Source: an uncultured Collinsella sp.
GTDB taxonomy: Bacteria > Actinomycetota > Coriobacteriia > Coriobacteriales > Coriobacteriaceae
Assembly: GCA_900546115.1 (NCBI GenBank)
Contig: URBQ01000052.1
Span: forward strand, 1-7,620
Length of the DNA stretch: 7,620 nt
Reading direction: 5' to 3'
The translations under genes and the position numbers were made by a program. Shown piece after piece: positions 1 to 6,389 of this stretch. The notes beneath the pieces were generated by a model. That model did not search any database. It was not told the origin of the DNA and saw nothing but the letters and a program-made list of their open reading frames with translations. How positions within the stretch are numbered: the stretch's first letter is position 1; every line of letters begins with the position of its first letter.

Positions 1-100
1 CAAGCACCCCACCCCACCCCGGCCCTCGTCCGTATGTTCTTCCGCTGGGCGAGCCATAGACGCCGCGCACCGATCTACTAAAGCATGAGCTTGAAATTGG

Positions 101-109
101 TGCTATATT
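101..109 (+). promoter_or_regulatory. Extended -10 promoter for gene 147-635
   Basis: The bases TG at 101-102, one spacer base, then TATATT at 104-109 form an extended -10 element about 38 bp before the ATG. There is no convincing -35 hexamer at the normal distance; TTGAAA at 91-96 is too close. An extended -10 promoter can work without a good -35. The start of transcription would fall near 116. This is a visual match only. Confidence 0.45.
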
Positions 110-146
110 CGGCTTGAGTTGTTTAATGCTAGTACGGGAGGCTGAT

Positions 147-635
147 ATGGGGCTGTTCAAGAAGAAAAACCCGCAGGATGCCTTTGATCCCGATGTGTTT
201 ACCATCACGGATACGATTTTGGACCCGCCGCGGTTTACGTTTTTGCCGGCTATCTACCAGGATGCCACGCGTCGCAAGTGGGCCGTGCATCAGCGCGGCG
301 GCGAGCCGAAGATTTTTGACTATGCGGACGTGGTGCAGTGCGAGATTGTCGAGACCGGAAATCCCGAGGATGTGCCGGAGCTTAGTAATCGCGAACTAGC
401 TCAGCAGATTTTGATTAATCCAGCTCAGGCCACCAAAAACAACGCTGCCAAGCGTAATATGTGCCTTGGTATGGGTGTCATCGTTGCCGTGCAAACCGGC
501 GAGGATGAGATTTCGAAGCTTGAGATTCCGGTGACCGCGGGCGAAGTCAAGCGAGACTCCGGCCTATATCGGTCGTATCGGAACGTTGCAGAGCGGATAA
601 AAGAAGCCTTCGACGCCATGGGGCGTCCGGAGTAA
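147..635 (+). CDS. Small cytosolic protein of unknown function (possible PH-like fold)
   Basis: This gene encodes 162 residues with no signal peptide and no convincing membrane segment. I do not recognise a named family with certainty. The order of features is a basic start (MGLFKKK), a strand-rich part with a W-containing motif and an FDYADVVQCEIVE stretch (an 'aspartate then alternating hydrophobics' pattern), and a C-terminal part ending in a helix (YRNVAERIKEAFDAMG). This order resembles small PH-like bacterial domains found in DUF proteins, but that is a weak, pattern-level guess. The ATG at 147 is chosen because GGGAGG at 136-141 sits 5 bases upstream; a TTG at 114 in the same frame has no such site. 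The next gene begins 38 bp downstream, so cotranscription with the regulators is possible. Codon use is mixed, unlike the SIS gene at 2417. Confidence 0.75.
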   Translation: MGLFKKKNPQDAFDPDVFTITDTILDPPRFTFLPAIYQDATRRKWAVHQRGGEPKIFDYADVVQCEIVETGNPEDVPELSNRELAQQILINPAQATKNNAAKRNMCLGMGVIVAVQTGEDEISKLEIPVTAGEVKRDSGLYRSYRNVAERIKEAFDAMGRPE

Positions 636-673
636 TGATGCCCGCAGCAGCAAGCGGTTGAGGAGCCTTGCCC

Positions 674-1441
674 ATGTCGAGTGAACCATATGCGATTCCG
701 CCCAAAGATCGCGCCTTTGAGGGCATTCGTTGGTATATCAAACATTATGACCTGCAGGGTGGCGACCGGCTGCCCGCCGAGCGTGTGCTCTGTGAAGCAC
801 TGGGTGTGTCGCGCACGGCGTTGCGCGCCGCGATCACGCGCCTTATTTCGTGCGGAACTTTGGAAAGCCGCCGTGGTTCGGGCACCTATGTGTGCCCGCC
901 CAAACCGCTGAACATCTTTCAGGAAACGTGGAACTATACGCAGGCGGTGGAGAGGGTTGGCTCAAAGTCGACCGCACGCCTGATATGGTCCAAGGTCGCG
1001 TACGCCGATATCGATTTGGTCCAAAAAGCCCAGATCGATCTGGGCATGCCGCTCTTCTGCATTAGGCGCGTGCGCGTGGTCAATGGTTCCCCGGCGTCAA
1101 TCGAGACGGCTTACGTCAATCTGTCTTTGTGTCCCTCGCTTCCCGATCACGATTTTGAGCAGGAGAGCCTCTACGACGTTTTGCTTAAAGAGGGGAATGT
1201 CCATGTGACGCACGGCAAGGAGCATATTTCCATCAGTCGCCTGAATGCCGACGAGGCTAAGTTGCTGGATGCCCAGGAGGGCACGCCGGTGTTTTATAAG
1301 ACTTCGCACGAGTGCGACGAGAACGATGGCTTTGTCGAGTATTGCAAGTCCGTGATTCTGCCGACCAAGTATCGATTTGCCGATAACGGCGAGGCAGACG
1401 GCGTTGCGACGAAGGTGGGTGTCGAATGGCTGAGTCAGTAG
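674..1441 (+). CDS. GntR family transcriptional regulator, HutC/UTRA type (first of pair)
   Basis: A cytosolic DNA-binding regulator of 255 residues. Residues about 10-74 form the winged helix-turn-helix, with the typical core LPAERVLCEALGVSRTALR and the wing GSGTYV. Residues about 95-235 match a UTRA effector domain (R-R-V-R near 131-134, GSPASIETAYV, then a VEYCKSVILP strand). In this family the UTRA domain usually binds a sugar phosphate or related metabolite and releases DNA. The ATG at 674 has AGGAG at 661-665 eight bases upstream; a TTG at 668 in frame would be only 2 bases from that site. Its last 16 bases overlap the next regulator gene. It lies just upstream of PTS genes preceded by paired boxes, so a role in controlling them is likely but inferred. 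Length (about 240-260) is normal for the family. Confidence 0.9.
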   Translation: MSSEPYAIPPKDRAFEGIRWYIKHYDLQGGDRLPAERVLCEALGVSRTALRAAITRLISCGTLESRRGSGTYVCPPKPLNIFQETWNYTQAVERVGSKSTARLIWSKVAYADIDLVQKAQIDLGMPLFCIRRVRVVNGSPASIETAYVNLSLCPSLPDHDFEQESLYDVLLKEGNVHVTHGKEHISISRLNADEAKLLDAQEGTPVFYKTSHECDENDGFVEYCKSVILPTKYRFADNGEADGVATKVGVEWLSQ

Positions 1442-2139
1442 AAGACATGCCGGTATACAAGCAAATTCGCCGCTGCATTGCGGAGCGAATCGAGCGTGGC
1501 GACTATCCGACGGGCTCGATGATTCCATCCGAAAATGAGCTGGCAGAGGAGTTTGGCACGACGCGCCTGACGATCCGTAGCGCCATGGACGAGCTGGTCA
1601 AAAGTGGCCAGATTCGTCGCGTACAGGGCAAGGGCGCCTTTGTGGGGCACAAGTGGTTTGATGAGCATGTTCGCAAGGGCGGCTTCCGTCAGTCGGTTTT
1701 GGCATCGGGTTCGACGCCGTCGGTGCGTATCCTGGCGCGCTCCAAACGCTATGCCGGCCCGTATTATGCCGACTTGTTTGGTATCGCCGAGGACGATCTG
1801 CTTTACTCGGTGCGCCGTCTTAACTGCATCGACGGTGAGCCCGTGTCGATCGAGATGACGCTGATCCCGTGCCTGCTGTTCCCAGGCATCGAAGGCGTGG
1901 ACATTTCGGTCTTCAGTCTGTTCGAGACCTACGATATGTTGGGCAGAAAGCCAGATAAATCTATTGAGAAGCTCGATATCGAGGCGCTGGGTGCACGCGA
2001 TGCGAGCTTGCTCGACCTTGAGCCGGGCGATCTAGCGCTTGTGCTGGAATGCCTGACATACGACTCGAGTGGGCAGGTTATCGAGTATGCCAAGTCTTTT
2101 ACCCGCGGCGATGCCGGCGGATATACCTACAACTACTAG
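1426..2139 (+). CDS. GntR family transcriptional regulator, HutC/UTRA type (second of pair)
   Basis: A second GntR/UTRA regulator of 237 residues. The winged helix-turn-helix is at about residues 8-76: VYKQIRRCIAERIERGDYPTG, then IPSENELAEEFGTTRLTIR, then the wing GKGAFVG. The UTRA domain follows at about 93-235, with YSVRRLNCIDGEPVSIEMTL and QVIEYAKSFTRGD as typical strands. Its recognition helix (TTRLTIRSAMDEL) differs from the first regulator (SRTALRAAITRL), so the two may not read the same DNA site. The start at 1426 has AAGGTGG at 1412-1418; an ATG at 1447 (MPVYKQ) would also give a normal N-terminus but has only a weak site. The 16 bp overlap with the upstream gene suggests translational coupling. 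A strong terminator follows at 2146-2182, so the pair probably forms its own unit with the gene at 147. Confidence 0.92.
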   Translation: MAESVEDMPVYKQIRRCIAERIERGDYPTGSMIPSENELAEEFGTTRLTIRSAMDELVKSGQIRRVQGKGAFVGHKWFDEHVRKGGFRQSVLASGSTPSVRILARSKRYAGPYYADLFGIAEDDLLYSVRRLNCIDGEPVSIEMTLIPCLLFPGIEGVDISVFSLFETYDMLGRKPDKSIEKLDIEALGARDASLLDLEPGDLALVLECLTYDSSGQVIEYAKSFTRGDAGGYTYNY

Positions 2140-2145
2140 CACCTA

Positions 2146-2182
2146 GAGCGTCCTTGCGCACGGCGGGGGCGCTCGTTTTTTT
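2146..2182 (+). terminator. Intrinsic terminator after the regulator pair
   Basis: GAGCGTCC at 2146-2153 pairs with GGGCGCTC at 2167-2174 (8 bp with one G-U pair, 13-base loop). A G and then seven T follow at 2176-2182. This is a classic Rho-independent terminator seven bases after the stop codon of the second regulator. Confidence 0.88.
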
Positions 2183-2221
2183 ACGGACATACGTCGCGTG
2201 ACCGATGAGCGGCAAAAACTG

Positions 2222-2300
2222 ACCGTCTACCGAGAGGGGAGAATGAAATCGAAAAATCGGTATTAAAAACGGCTAACCTGTTATCGTTCACTGGTATTAA
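2222..2300 (+). promoter_or_regulatory. Control region A: paired boxes before the SIS-EIIA-EIIB block
   Basis: The boxes TCGGTATTAA (2257-2266) and CTGGTATTAA (2291-2300) lie 34 bp apart. An upstream ACCGTCTACCGAGAG lies at 2222-2236. The same three parts recur before the EIIC gene and the second SIS gene. The -10 here is less clear than at the other two: TG-T-TATCGT at 2279-2287 is the best extended -10 candidate, just upstream of the second box. The boxes are near-palindromic around TTGGTACCAA, which fits a GntR/HutC dimer site. Binding by the regulators at 674 or 1426 is inferred. Between the terminator and about 2221 I see nothing else. Confidence 0.6.
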
Positions 2301-2305
2301 GAACC

Positions 2306-2395
2306 TTTGAATTGTTGAGCCTGGGGTCAAGGTGACCATAAGGTTAAGTGGTGCGACGGGACGGCAAGCCCGTCCAGTCCGTGCGACAATTCAAA
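2306..2395 (+). promoter_or_regulatory. Structured 5' leader of the SIS-EIIA-EIIB block
   Basis: TTTGAATTGTTG at 2306-2317 pairs with CGACAATTCAAA at 2384-2395: 12 continuous base pairs including one G-U. Inside are GGTCA/TGACC (2325-2329 with 2333-2337, 3-base loop) and GACGGG/CCCGTC (2355-2360 with 2369-2374; a shifted GGACGG/CCGTCC pairing is also possible). This gives a three-way-junction-like shape that starts about where the transcript should start. The outer stem ends 9 bases before the ribosome binding site AAAGGAG (2405-2411), so it does not mask it. It matches no riboswitch class that I recognise. It may regulate, or simply stabilise the mRNA. Confidence 0.5.
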
Positions 2396-2416
2396 CTGCT
2401 CGTGAAAGGAGCGGGA

Positions 2417-3478
2417 ATGAAGGAGACCGAGAAGATCGAGATCATGCACTTCGACCAGGAGGGCTACCTCGAGGACGGCAGGAACGTCTACGAGGCCGGC
2501 AAGCGGATGACCGCCCTGGCCGACCGCGTGCACGAGGAGGGCTACGACGCCGTCTTCCTGATGGGCGTCGGCGGCACCTGGGACGAGTTCATGCAGCTCG
2601 AGTACCTCATGAACAAGTTCGGCGACCGCGACCTCGAGGTCTACCTGATCCACGCCGCCGAGTGGAACGTCATGGGCCACAAGCGCATGACCGAGCGCTC
2701 CGTCGTGCTGACCGCCTCCGAGTCCGGCACCACCCCCGAGGTGCTCGAGGCCATCGGCAAGATGAAGGAGATGGGCGTGCGCGTCTTCGCCATGACCAAC
2801 CCCGAGGGCAAGATCGGCCGCGCCGTGGGCGCCGAGAAATGCGTCATGATGGCCTCCGACCACGGCGCCGGCGGCTGCGAGAAGGGCTACTACCTCGCCG
2901 ACTGCTTCGGCCTGCGCCTGCTCAACCGCCGCGGCTGCTTCCCCAAGTTCGACCTGTTCATCGAGCAGACGAGGGACGTCTGGAAGGACATGCTCGACAT
3001 CCGCAAGCGCTTCGAGCCGCGCGCCGGGGAGCTCGCCAGGAAGTACGCGCTGGCCGACTACACCATGTTCATCGGCTCGGGCGCGCTGTGGGGCGAGACC
3101 ATCCTGTACTCCATGTGCCTGCTCGAGGAGATGCAGTGGAAGCGCATCCGCCACATCACCTCGCACGACTTCTTCCACGGCACGCTCGAGCTGCTCGAGC
3201 CCGGCGTCCCGGTGTTCCTGTTCATGGGCGAGGACGAGTGCCGCGCCCTCGACGAGCGCGTCCGCGCCTTCCTCACCAGCGGCGTGACCGGCGACGAGGA
3301 CTACGTCATCATCGACACCGCCGAGTACGCCATCCCCGGCCTGGACGACGACTTCCGCGTCATCGTGTCCCCGTGGATCCTCTCCGTGCTCACCACCGAC
3401 CGCCTCGCCCGCAACTACGAGCTGGTCACCAAGCACAACCTCAAGTACCGCCGCTACTACCACCAGTTCGACTACTAA
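2417..3478 (+). CDS. SIS-domain sugar-phosphate deglycase, FrlB/GfrE/GfrF-like (copy 1)
   Basis: A cytosolic 353-residue enzyme predicted to split the 6-phosphate of a sugar-amine (Amadori-type) conjugate into a hexose phosphate and free amine. The first SIS half has a phosphate-loop-like GVGGTWDE (50-57) and the motif SESGTTPEV (101-109). The second half has FHGTLELLEPGVPVFLFMGEDE (from 253), which aligns closely with E. coli FrlB as I recall it, as does the C-terminal RRYYHQFDY. E238 and H254, 16 residues apart, align with the Glu/His pair reported as catalytic in FrlB and FraB. The start at 2417 has AAAGGAG 5 bases upstream, and the second copy starts at the same codon. By my reading all sense codons but one (AAA, 2837-2839) end in G or C, unlike all neighbours, and AGG/CGG are used, suggesting transfer from a higher-GC genome. 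Substrate (fructoselysine, glucoselysine or another) is inferred. Confidence 0.85.
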   Translation: MKETEKIEIMHFDQEGYLEDGRNVYEAGKRMTALADRVHEEGYDAVFLMGVGGTWDEFMQLEYLMNKFGDRDLEVYLIHAAEWNVMGHKRMTERSVVLTASESGTTPEVLEAIGKMKEMGVRVFAMTNPEGKIGRAVGAEKCVMMASDHGAGGCEKGYYLADCFGLRLLNRRGCFPKFDLFIEQTRDVWKDMLDIRKRFEPRAGELARKYALADYTMFIGSGALWGETILYSMCLLEEMQWKRIRHITSHDFFHGTLELLEPGVPVFLFMGEDECRALDERVRAFLTSGVTGDEDYVIIDTAEYAIPGLDDDFRVIVSPWILSVLTTDRLARNYELVTKHNLKYRRYYHQFDY

Positions 3479-3498
3479 TTTCATTTGGGGGAACCGCA

Positions 3499-3918
3499 AT
3501 GAGGCAATACATCTTTGCCAGCCACGCGCATTTTGCGACCGGCATCAAAGAGAGCACTGAGCTGCTCTCGGGCGCGCGCGATAACGTCCACGACCTGTCG
3601 ATGTTTGTCGACGGCCGCACCGACGTCGCCGAGGAAGCCGCCAAGCTCCTGGCGACCTTCGACCCCGCCGACGACGTAATCGTGTGCACCGACTTGTTTG
3701 GCGGCAGCGTCAACAACGAGTTCACCAAGATCGTCCAGACGCGCCCCAACACCTACCTGGTTGCCAACATGAACCTGCCGCTGCTGATCCAGCTGCTCTT
3801 CTCGGACCAGGAGGCTCCCGCCGATCAGGTTATCCGCGAGATTCTCGCGGCTGACGACACGCGCGTCAAGTTTGTCAACGACCTGCTGACCGATGCGGAT
3901 GACGAGGAAGAGTTCTAG
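3499..3918 (+). CDS. PTS system mannose-family EIIA subunit
   Basis: A soluble 139-residue EIIA of the mannose (PTS-EIIA Man) family. It takes phosphate from HPr and passes it to EIIB. The N-terminal strand YIFASHAHFATGI carries the expected phospho-histidine at H9 (the usual motif is SHG or THG; here Ala replaces Gly, and a second His lies at 11). The aspartate-containing loop TDLFGGSVNNEF (64-75) matches the family's TDL-GGSP motif. Length is normal for a stand-alone EIIA domain. GGGGGA at 3487-3492 precedes the ATG. It starts 20 bp after the SIS stop codon and is probably cotranscribed with it. Codon use returns to the mixed pattern of the region. The acidic tail (DADDEEEF) is a minor oddity. 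Confidence 0.92.
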   Translation: MRQYIFASHAHFATGIKESTELLSGARDNVHDLSMFVDGRTDVAEEAAKLLATFDPADDVIVCTDLFGGSVNNEFTKIVQTRPNTYLVANMNLPLLIQLLFSDQEAPADQVIREILAADDTRVKFVNDLLTDADDEEEF

Positions 3919-3939
3919 TCACCGCCTGCTATTAATGGG

Positions 3940-3953
3940 GCCGGGTTTCCGGC
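3940..3953 (+). other. Short hairpin between EIIA and EIIB genes
   Basis: GCCGG (3940-3944) and CCGGC (3949-3953) form a 5 bp stem with a 4-base loop in the 57 bp gap. No T-run follows, so it is not an intrinsic terminator. It could affect mRNA processing or mean nothing. Confidence 0.3.
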
Positions 3954-3975
3954 ATGAGACCTTTGGGGGTCAATC

Positions 3976-4458
3976 ATGATTCAACTGCTTCGCGTCGACC
4001 ATCGTCTGCTTCATGGCCAGGTGGCCGTCTCTTGGGTCCAGGGCTTGGGCTCCGACTGCATCTTCTGCGTTGGCGACAAGGTTGCCAACGATCCCGTCTG
4101 GAAGACCACGCTCAAGATGGGAAAGCCGGCCAATGTCAAGCTCGTCATCAAGGACATGGAGCACGCCATCGAGGCCATCAACTCCGGTGTTACCGATAAG
4201 TACAAGATGATCATCTGCGTCGCCAGCATCGCCGAGGCCAAGCAGCTTGTCGACGGCTGCCCGCAGATCACCTCCATCAACCTGGGCAACACCAAGTCCA
4301 AGGACGAGCAGCGTCCCGATGCCCGTAAGATTTCCCGCCAGATCTTTGTGACTGCTGCCGAGGAAGAGGACATTCGCGAGCTCGTCGGCCGCGGTGTCGA
4401 GGTCGAGATTCGCGCTCTGGCCGACGACCCCAAGGTCGATGCCCTAAGCGCCCTCTAA
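3976..4458 (+). CDS. PTS system mannose/fructose/sorbose-family EIIB subunit
   Basis: A soluble 160-residue EIIB of the mannose family. It receives phosphate from EIIA and transfers it to the sugar during import. The N-terminus IQLLRVDHRLLHGQVAVSW is the family signature (R-[IV]-D-x-R-L-x-H-G-Q-V), with the phospho-histidine at H13. Length matches a stand-alone EIIB domain. GGGGG at 3965-3969 precedes the ATG by 6 bases. It lies 57 bp after EIIA and belongs to the same block. EIIA and EIIB are separate here, as in gfr- and sorbose-type systems, rather than fused as in ManX. A strong GC hairpin follows at 4470-4494. Confidence 0.94.
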   Translation: MIQLLRVDHRLLHGQVAVSWVQGLGSDCIFCVGDKVANDPVWKTTLKMGKPANVKLVIKDMEHAIEAINSGVTDKYKMIICVASIAEAKQLVDGCPQITSINLGNTKSKDEQRPDARKISRQIFVTAAEEEDIRELVGRGVEVEIRALADDPKVDALSAL

Positions 4459-4469
4459 TTGGGAACCAC

Positions 4470-4494
4470 GGGGCGGCACGTACGGCGCCGCCCC
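4470..4494 (+). terminator. GC-rich hairpin after EIIB, possible weak terminator
   Basis: GGGGCGGC (4470-4477) pairs perfectly with GCCGCCCC (4487-4494), giving 8 GC pairs around a 9-base loop. No run of T follows, so it is not a standard intrinsic terminator. It may pause polymerase, protect the 3' end of the SIS-EIIA-EIIB message, or act with Rho. A new control region starts about 50 bp downstream. Confidence 0.45.
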
Positions 4495-4540
4495 TATCCG
4501 TGGGCGTACCGGATAAACGCTTTACCCGTTACCCCCATCT

Positions 4541-4616
4541 ACCGTTCACCGAGAGTACGCGCCCGTTGAGCGATTGGTATTAAATAGTTTTTGCATGACT
4601 ATATAATTGGTATCAA
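4541..4616 (+). promoter_or_regulatory. Control region B: promoter and paired boxes before EIIC
   Basis: TTGGTATTAAATA starts at 4574 and TTGGTATCAAATC starts at 4607, 33 bp apart. TATAAT at 4602-4607 shares its last base with the second box. ACCGTTCACCGAGAG lies at 4541-4555. No good -35 hexamer sits 16-18 bp before the TATAAT; the first box occupies that place. A protein on both boxes would cover the -35 and -10 areas, which suggests repression, although the weak -35 also allows activation. Transcription would start near 4614, giving a leader of about 140 bases. Confidence 0.68.
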
Positions 4617-4623
4617 ATCATTT

Positions 4624-4740
4624 GCACCGGTTTAGGTGTTAACAGCACACCGGTACAAGCTGGATCTGTCTGGGCGATTGTCGGCATGGAAAAGGGCGCG
4701 CTGACAAGTCGGGAATCGCCGCGCGGATCCAAGAGGGATC
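4624..4740 (+). promoter_or_regulatory. Long structured leader before EIIC
   Basis: The leader holds several possible stems. GGTGT/ACACC pairs at 4635-4639 with 4647-4651. GGCGATT/AATCGCC pairs at 4673-4679 with 4714-4720. CGCGC/GCGCG pairs at 4697-4701 with 4721-4725, which would cross the previous stem and so exclude it or form a pseudoknot. GATCC/GGATC pairs at 4726-4730 with 4736-4740, ending 3 bases before the GGGAGG site. Two copies of the palindrome ACCGGT lie at 4626 and 4649. Whether this controls translation is unknown. I see no convincing gene in 4459-4753. Confidence 0.35.
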
Positions 4741-4753
4741 AAAGGGAGGAACA

Positions 4754-5527
4754 ATGCTTGTTCAAGCGATCCTCATCGGACTTATCGCTGCCTTCGGTAA
4801 GCTCGATTATCAGCTCGGTACGCTCTATGCGTTCCGCCCGATCGTTCTGTGCCCGCTCGTCGGCATAGTCCTCGGGGACCTGCAGTCCGGCCTCGCCATC
4901 GGTGCGAGCCTCGAGCTGCTCTTCATGGGTTCTATCTCCATCGGCGCTTACGTGCCGCCCGATGAGACGATTGGCGGCGTGCTCGCCTGCGCCTTCGCTA
5001 TTCAGCTGGGTCAGAGCACCGAGGCCGCTATCGCGCTCGCGATGCCCATCGCCACTCTGTGCCTGGCCATCAAGAACGTCGTCAACGCCGGTATGCCCCT
5101 TCTGGTCGACCGTGCCGATGTCTTTGCCAGCAAGGGTAACCTCAAGGGTATCTACGCTATGCACTGGATTATCGGTCTCGTGATTGTCGTCCTGGCCTTT
5201 ATCCTGTGCTCGGTCTCCTTCTATCTGGGTGCCGACGCTGTTCAGGGCCTGCTCGACTTCATCCCGACGTTCGTCCTCGATGGCTTTGGCGTTGCCGCCA
5301 ACATCCTGCCGGCCATGGGCTTCGCCATGCTCGGCCGCCTGGTGCTCACCAAGCAGCTCGTGCCCTTCTACTTCCTGGGCTTCCTGCTGTGCTCCTACGC
5401 CAACGTGCCCGTCCTGGGCGTCGCCCTGATCGCCATCATCATCGGCATCGACAAGTTCGACCTGCTCGGCCTGGGCGGAGCCCAGCCCCAGCTCTCCGCG
5501 GAAGGGGATGAGGACGATGACTTCTAG
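4754..5527 (+). CDS. PTS system mannose/fructose/sorbose-family EIIC subunit
   Basis: The 257-residue membrane subunit that forms the sugar channel with EIID. Many hydrophobic segments are visible (for example 3-14, 29-40, 75-85, 92-108, 136-156, 183-197, 203-231). The family signature is at 37-59: GIVLGDLQSGLAIGASLEL followed by LFMG. GGGAGG at 4744-4749 sits 4 bases before the ATG. The C-terminus is short, hydrophilic and acidic (GDEDDDF). Its 3' end overlaps the EIID gene by 11 bp, typical of the tightly coupled C-D pair. It has its own control region and is separated by 295 bp from EIIB, so the permease subunits are split between two transcription units sharing the same kind of boxes. Confidence 0.95.
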   Translation: MLVQAILIGLIAAFGKLDYQLGTLYAFRPIVLCPLVGIVLGDLQSGLAIGASLELLFMGSISIGAYVPPDETIGGVLACAFAIQLGQSTEAAIALAMPIATLCLAIKNVVNAGMPLLVDRADVFASKGNLKGIYAMHWIIGLVIVVLAFILCSVSFYLGADAVQGLLDFIPTFVLDGFGVAANILPAMGFAMLGRLVLTKQLVPFYFLGFLLCSYANVPVLGVALIAIIIGIDKFDLLGLGGAQPQLSAEGDEDDDF

Positions 5528-6341
5528 TCCCGAGAACAAGATCACGCGCTCCGACCTCATCAAGAGCGCCGTCAACACCGGCGCCCTGGGCATGGAGTTC
5601 TCCTGGACCTACTACAAGCAGATGAACATTGCCTTCTGCCTGATGGTCGCCAACATGCTCAAGAAGATCTATGCCGGCCGTCCCGATGATTACGCCGAGG
5701 CCTTGCACCGTCACAGCGCATTCTTCAACATCACCCCGCAGCTCGCTCCCTTCGTGGGTGGCATCGCGATGGCCATGGAAGAAAAGGTCGCTCGCGGCGA
5801 GGTTGAGCCCGAGAGCGTCAACGACATCAAGGCCGCCCTCATGGGTCCGCTTTCCGGCCTGGGTGACTCCTTCTTCCTGTCCACCCTGCGCGTCGTCGCC
5901 GCTGCCGTGGGCATCAGCCTGTGCCAGGCCGGCAACGTCTTTGGCCCCATCGCCTTCCTGCTCGTCTACAACATCCCGGCGTTCCTGATTCGTATCTTTG
6001 GCGCTATCAAGGGTTATGAGCTGGGCATTGGCTTCCTCGACAAGGCTCAGAAGACCGGCCTGATGCAAAAGATCATGGCCTGCGTCGGCATTGTCGGCGT
6101 TATGGTTGTTGGCGCCATGAGCAAGGACATGTTCTGGGCTTCGCTGCCCATCGCCATCGGTCAGGGCGACTCCGCCCAGACTCTCCAGGACATTCTGGAC
6201 GGCATCATGCCCGGTATGCTCGGTATGGCCGCCTTCTGGCTCTACTACTGGCTGCTCTCCAAGAAGATCAACCCGATGGTCCTGATTCTCTGCACCATGG
6301 TCGTGGGCATCATCGGCGCTTACTTTGGCGTGCTTGCCTAA
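5517..6341 (+). CDS. PTS system mannose/fructose/sorbose-family EIID subunit
   Basis: A 274-residue EIID, the second membrane component of the mannose-type permease. The family core is clear: HSAFFNITPQLAPFVGGIAMAMEE (66-89), then NDIKAALMGPLSGLGDSFF (102-120), both highly typical of EIID, followed by hydrophobic segments at about 125-162, 185-200 and 252-272. Two starts are possible. The ATG at 5517 is preferred because GAAGGGG at 5501-5507 lies 9 bases upstream; the ATG at 5508 directly abuts those bases. The start lies inside the end of EIIC, implying translational coupling. Length is normal for EIID. An intrinsic terminator-like hairpin lies 48 bp after the stop. Confidence 0.95.
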   Translation: MTSSPENKITRSDLIKSAVNTGALGMEFSWTYYKQMNIAFCLMVANMLKKIYAGRPDDYAEALHRHSAFFNITPQLAPFVGGIAMAMEEKVARGEVEPESVNDIKAALMGPLSGLGDSFFLSTLRVVAAAVGISLCQAGNVFGPIAFLLVYNIPAFLIRIFGAIKGYELGIGFLDKAQKTGLMQKIMACVGIVGVMVVGAMSKDMFWASLPIAIGQGDSAQTLQDILDGIMPGMLGMAAFWLYYWLLSKKINPMVLILCTMVVGIIGAYFGVLA

Positions 6342-6389
6342 TATGTTCGAATCGCGCTTCAATCGCGTCTAACGGTTGCGTCGATCTTT

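Noticed and set aside
1..30. C-rich CACCCC/ACCCC run at the window start
   Set aside because: It is only a few short units at the very edge, with no paired structure or gene context to support a function.
114..146. TTG start at 114 extending the first gene by 11 residues
   Set aside because: It falls at the predicted transcription start and has no ribosome binding site, while the ATG at 147 has a good one.
2257..2300. A sigma-54 promoter with LevR-type activation, common for mannose-family PTS operons in Firmicutes
   Set aside because: No GG-N10-GC -24/-12 element is visible, actinobacteria generally lack sigma-54, and two GntR regulators are present instead.
2306..2395. A MITE-like insertion with 12 bp terminal inverted repeats
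   Set aside because: No target-site duplication is seen next to the repeats, and the inner part folds into further hairpins, which fits an RNA leader better.
2348..2416. Alternative GTG start adding 23 residues to the SIS protein
   Set aside because: This stretch forms part of the leader hairpins, the ATG at 2417 has AAAGGAG at the right distance, and the second copy starts at the same ATG with unrelated sequence before it.
2332..3498. A plus-strand frame running through the SIS gene in another phase and into EIIA, suggesting a 528-residue fusion
   Set aside because: The part before 3499 is Arg/Pro-rich shadow sequence. EIIA has its own ribosome binding site and starts with the family's normal N-terminus.
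2327..3499. A 390-residue open frame on the minus strand across the whole SIS gene
   Set aside because: It is a by-product of the near-absence of A/T at third codon positions in the SIS gene. Its translation is a monotonous run of Val, Leu, Ala, Glu, Gly and His with no recognisable domain.
4686..4868. Small plus-strand open frame in the EIIC leader, possible leader peptide
   Set aside because: No ribosome binding site precedes its ATG, and it runs 115 bases into EIIC in another phase. Composition looks like non-coding sequence.
4739..6362. Long minus-strand open frames opposite EIIC and EIID
   Set aside because: They are hydrophilic shadows of the membrane protein genes, with no ribosome binding site or recognised motif.
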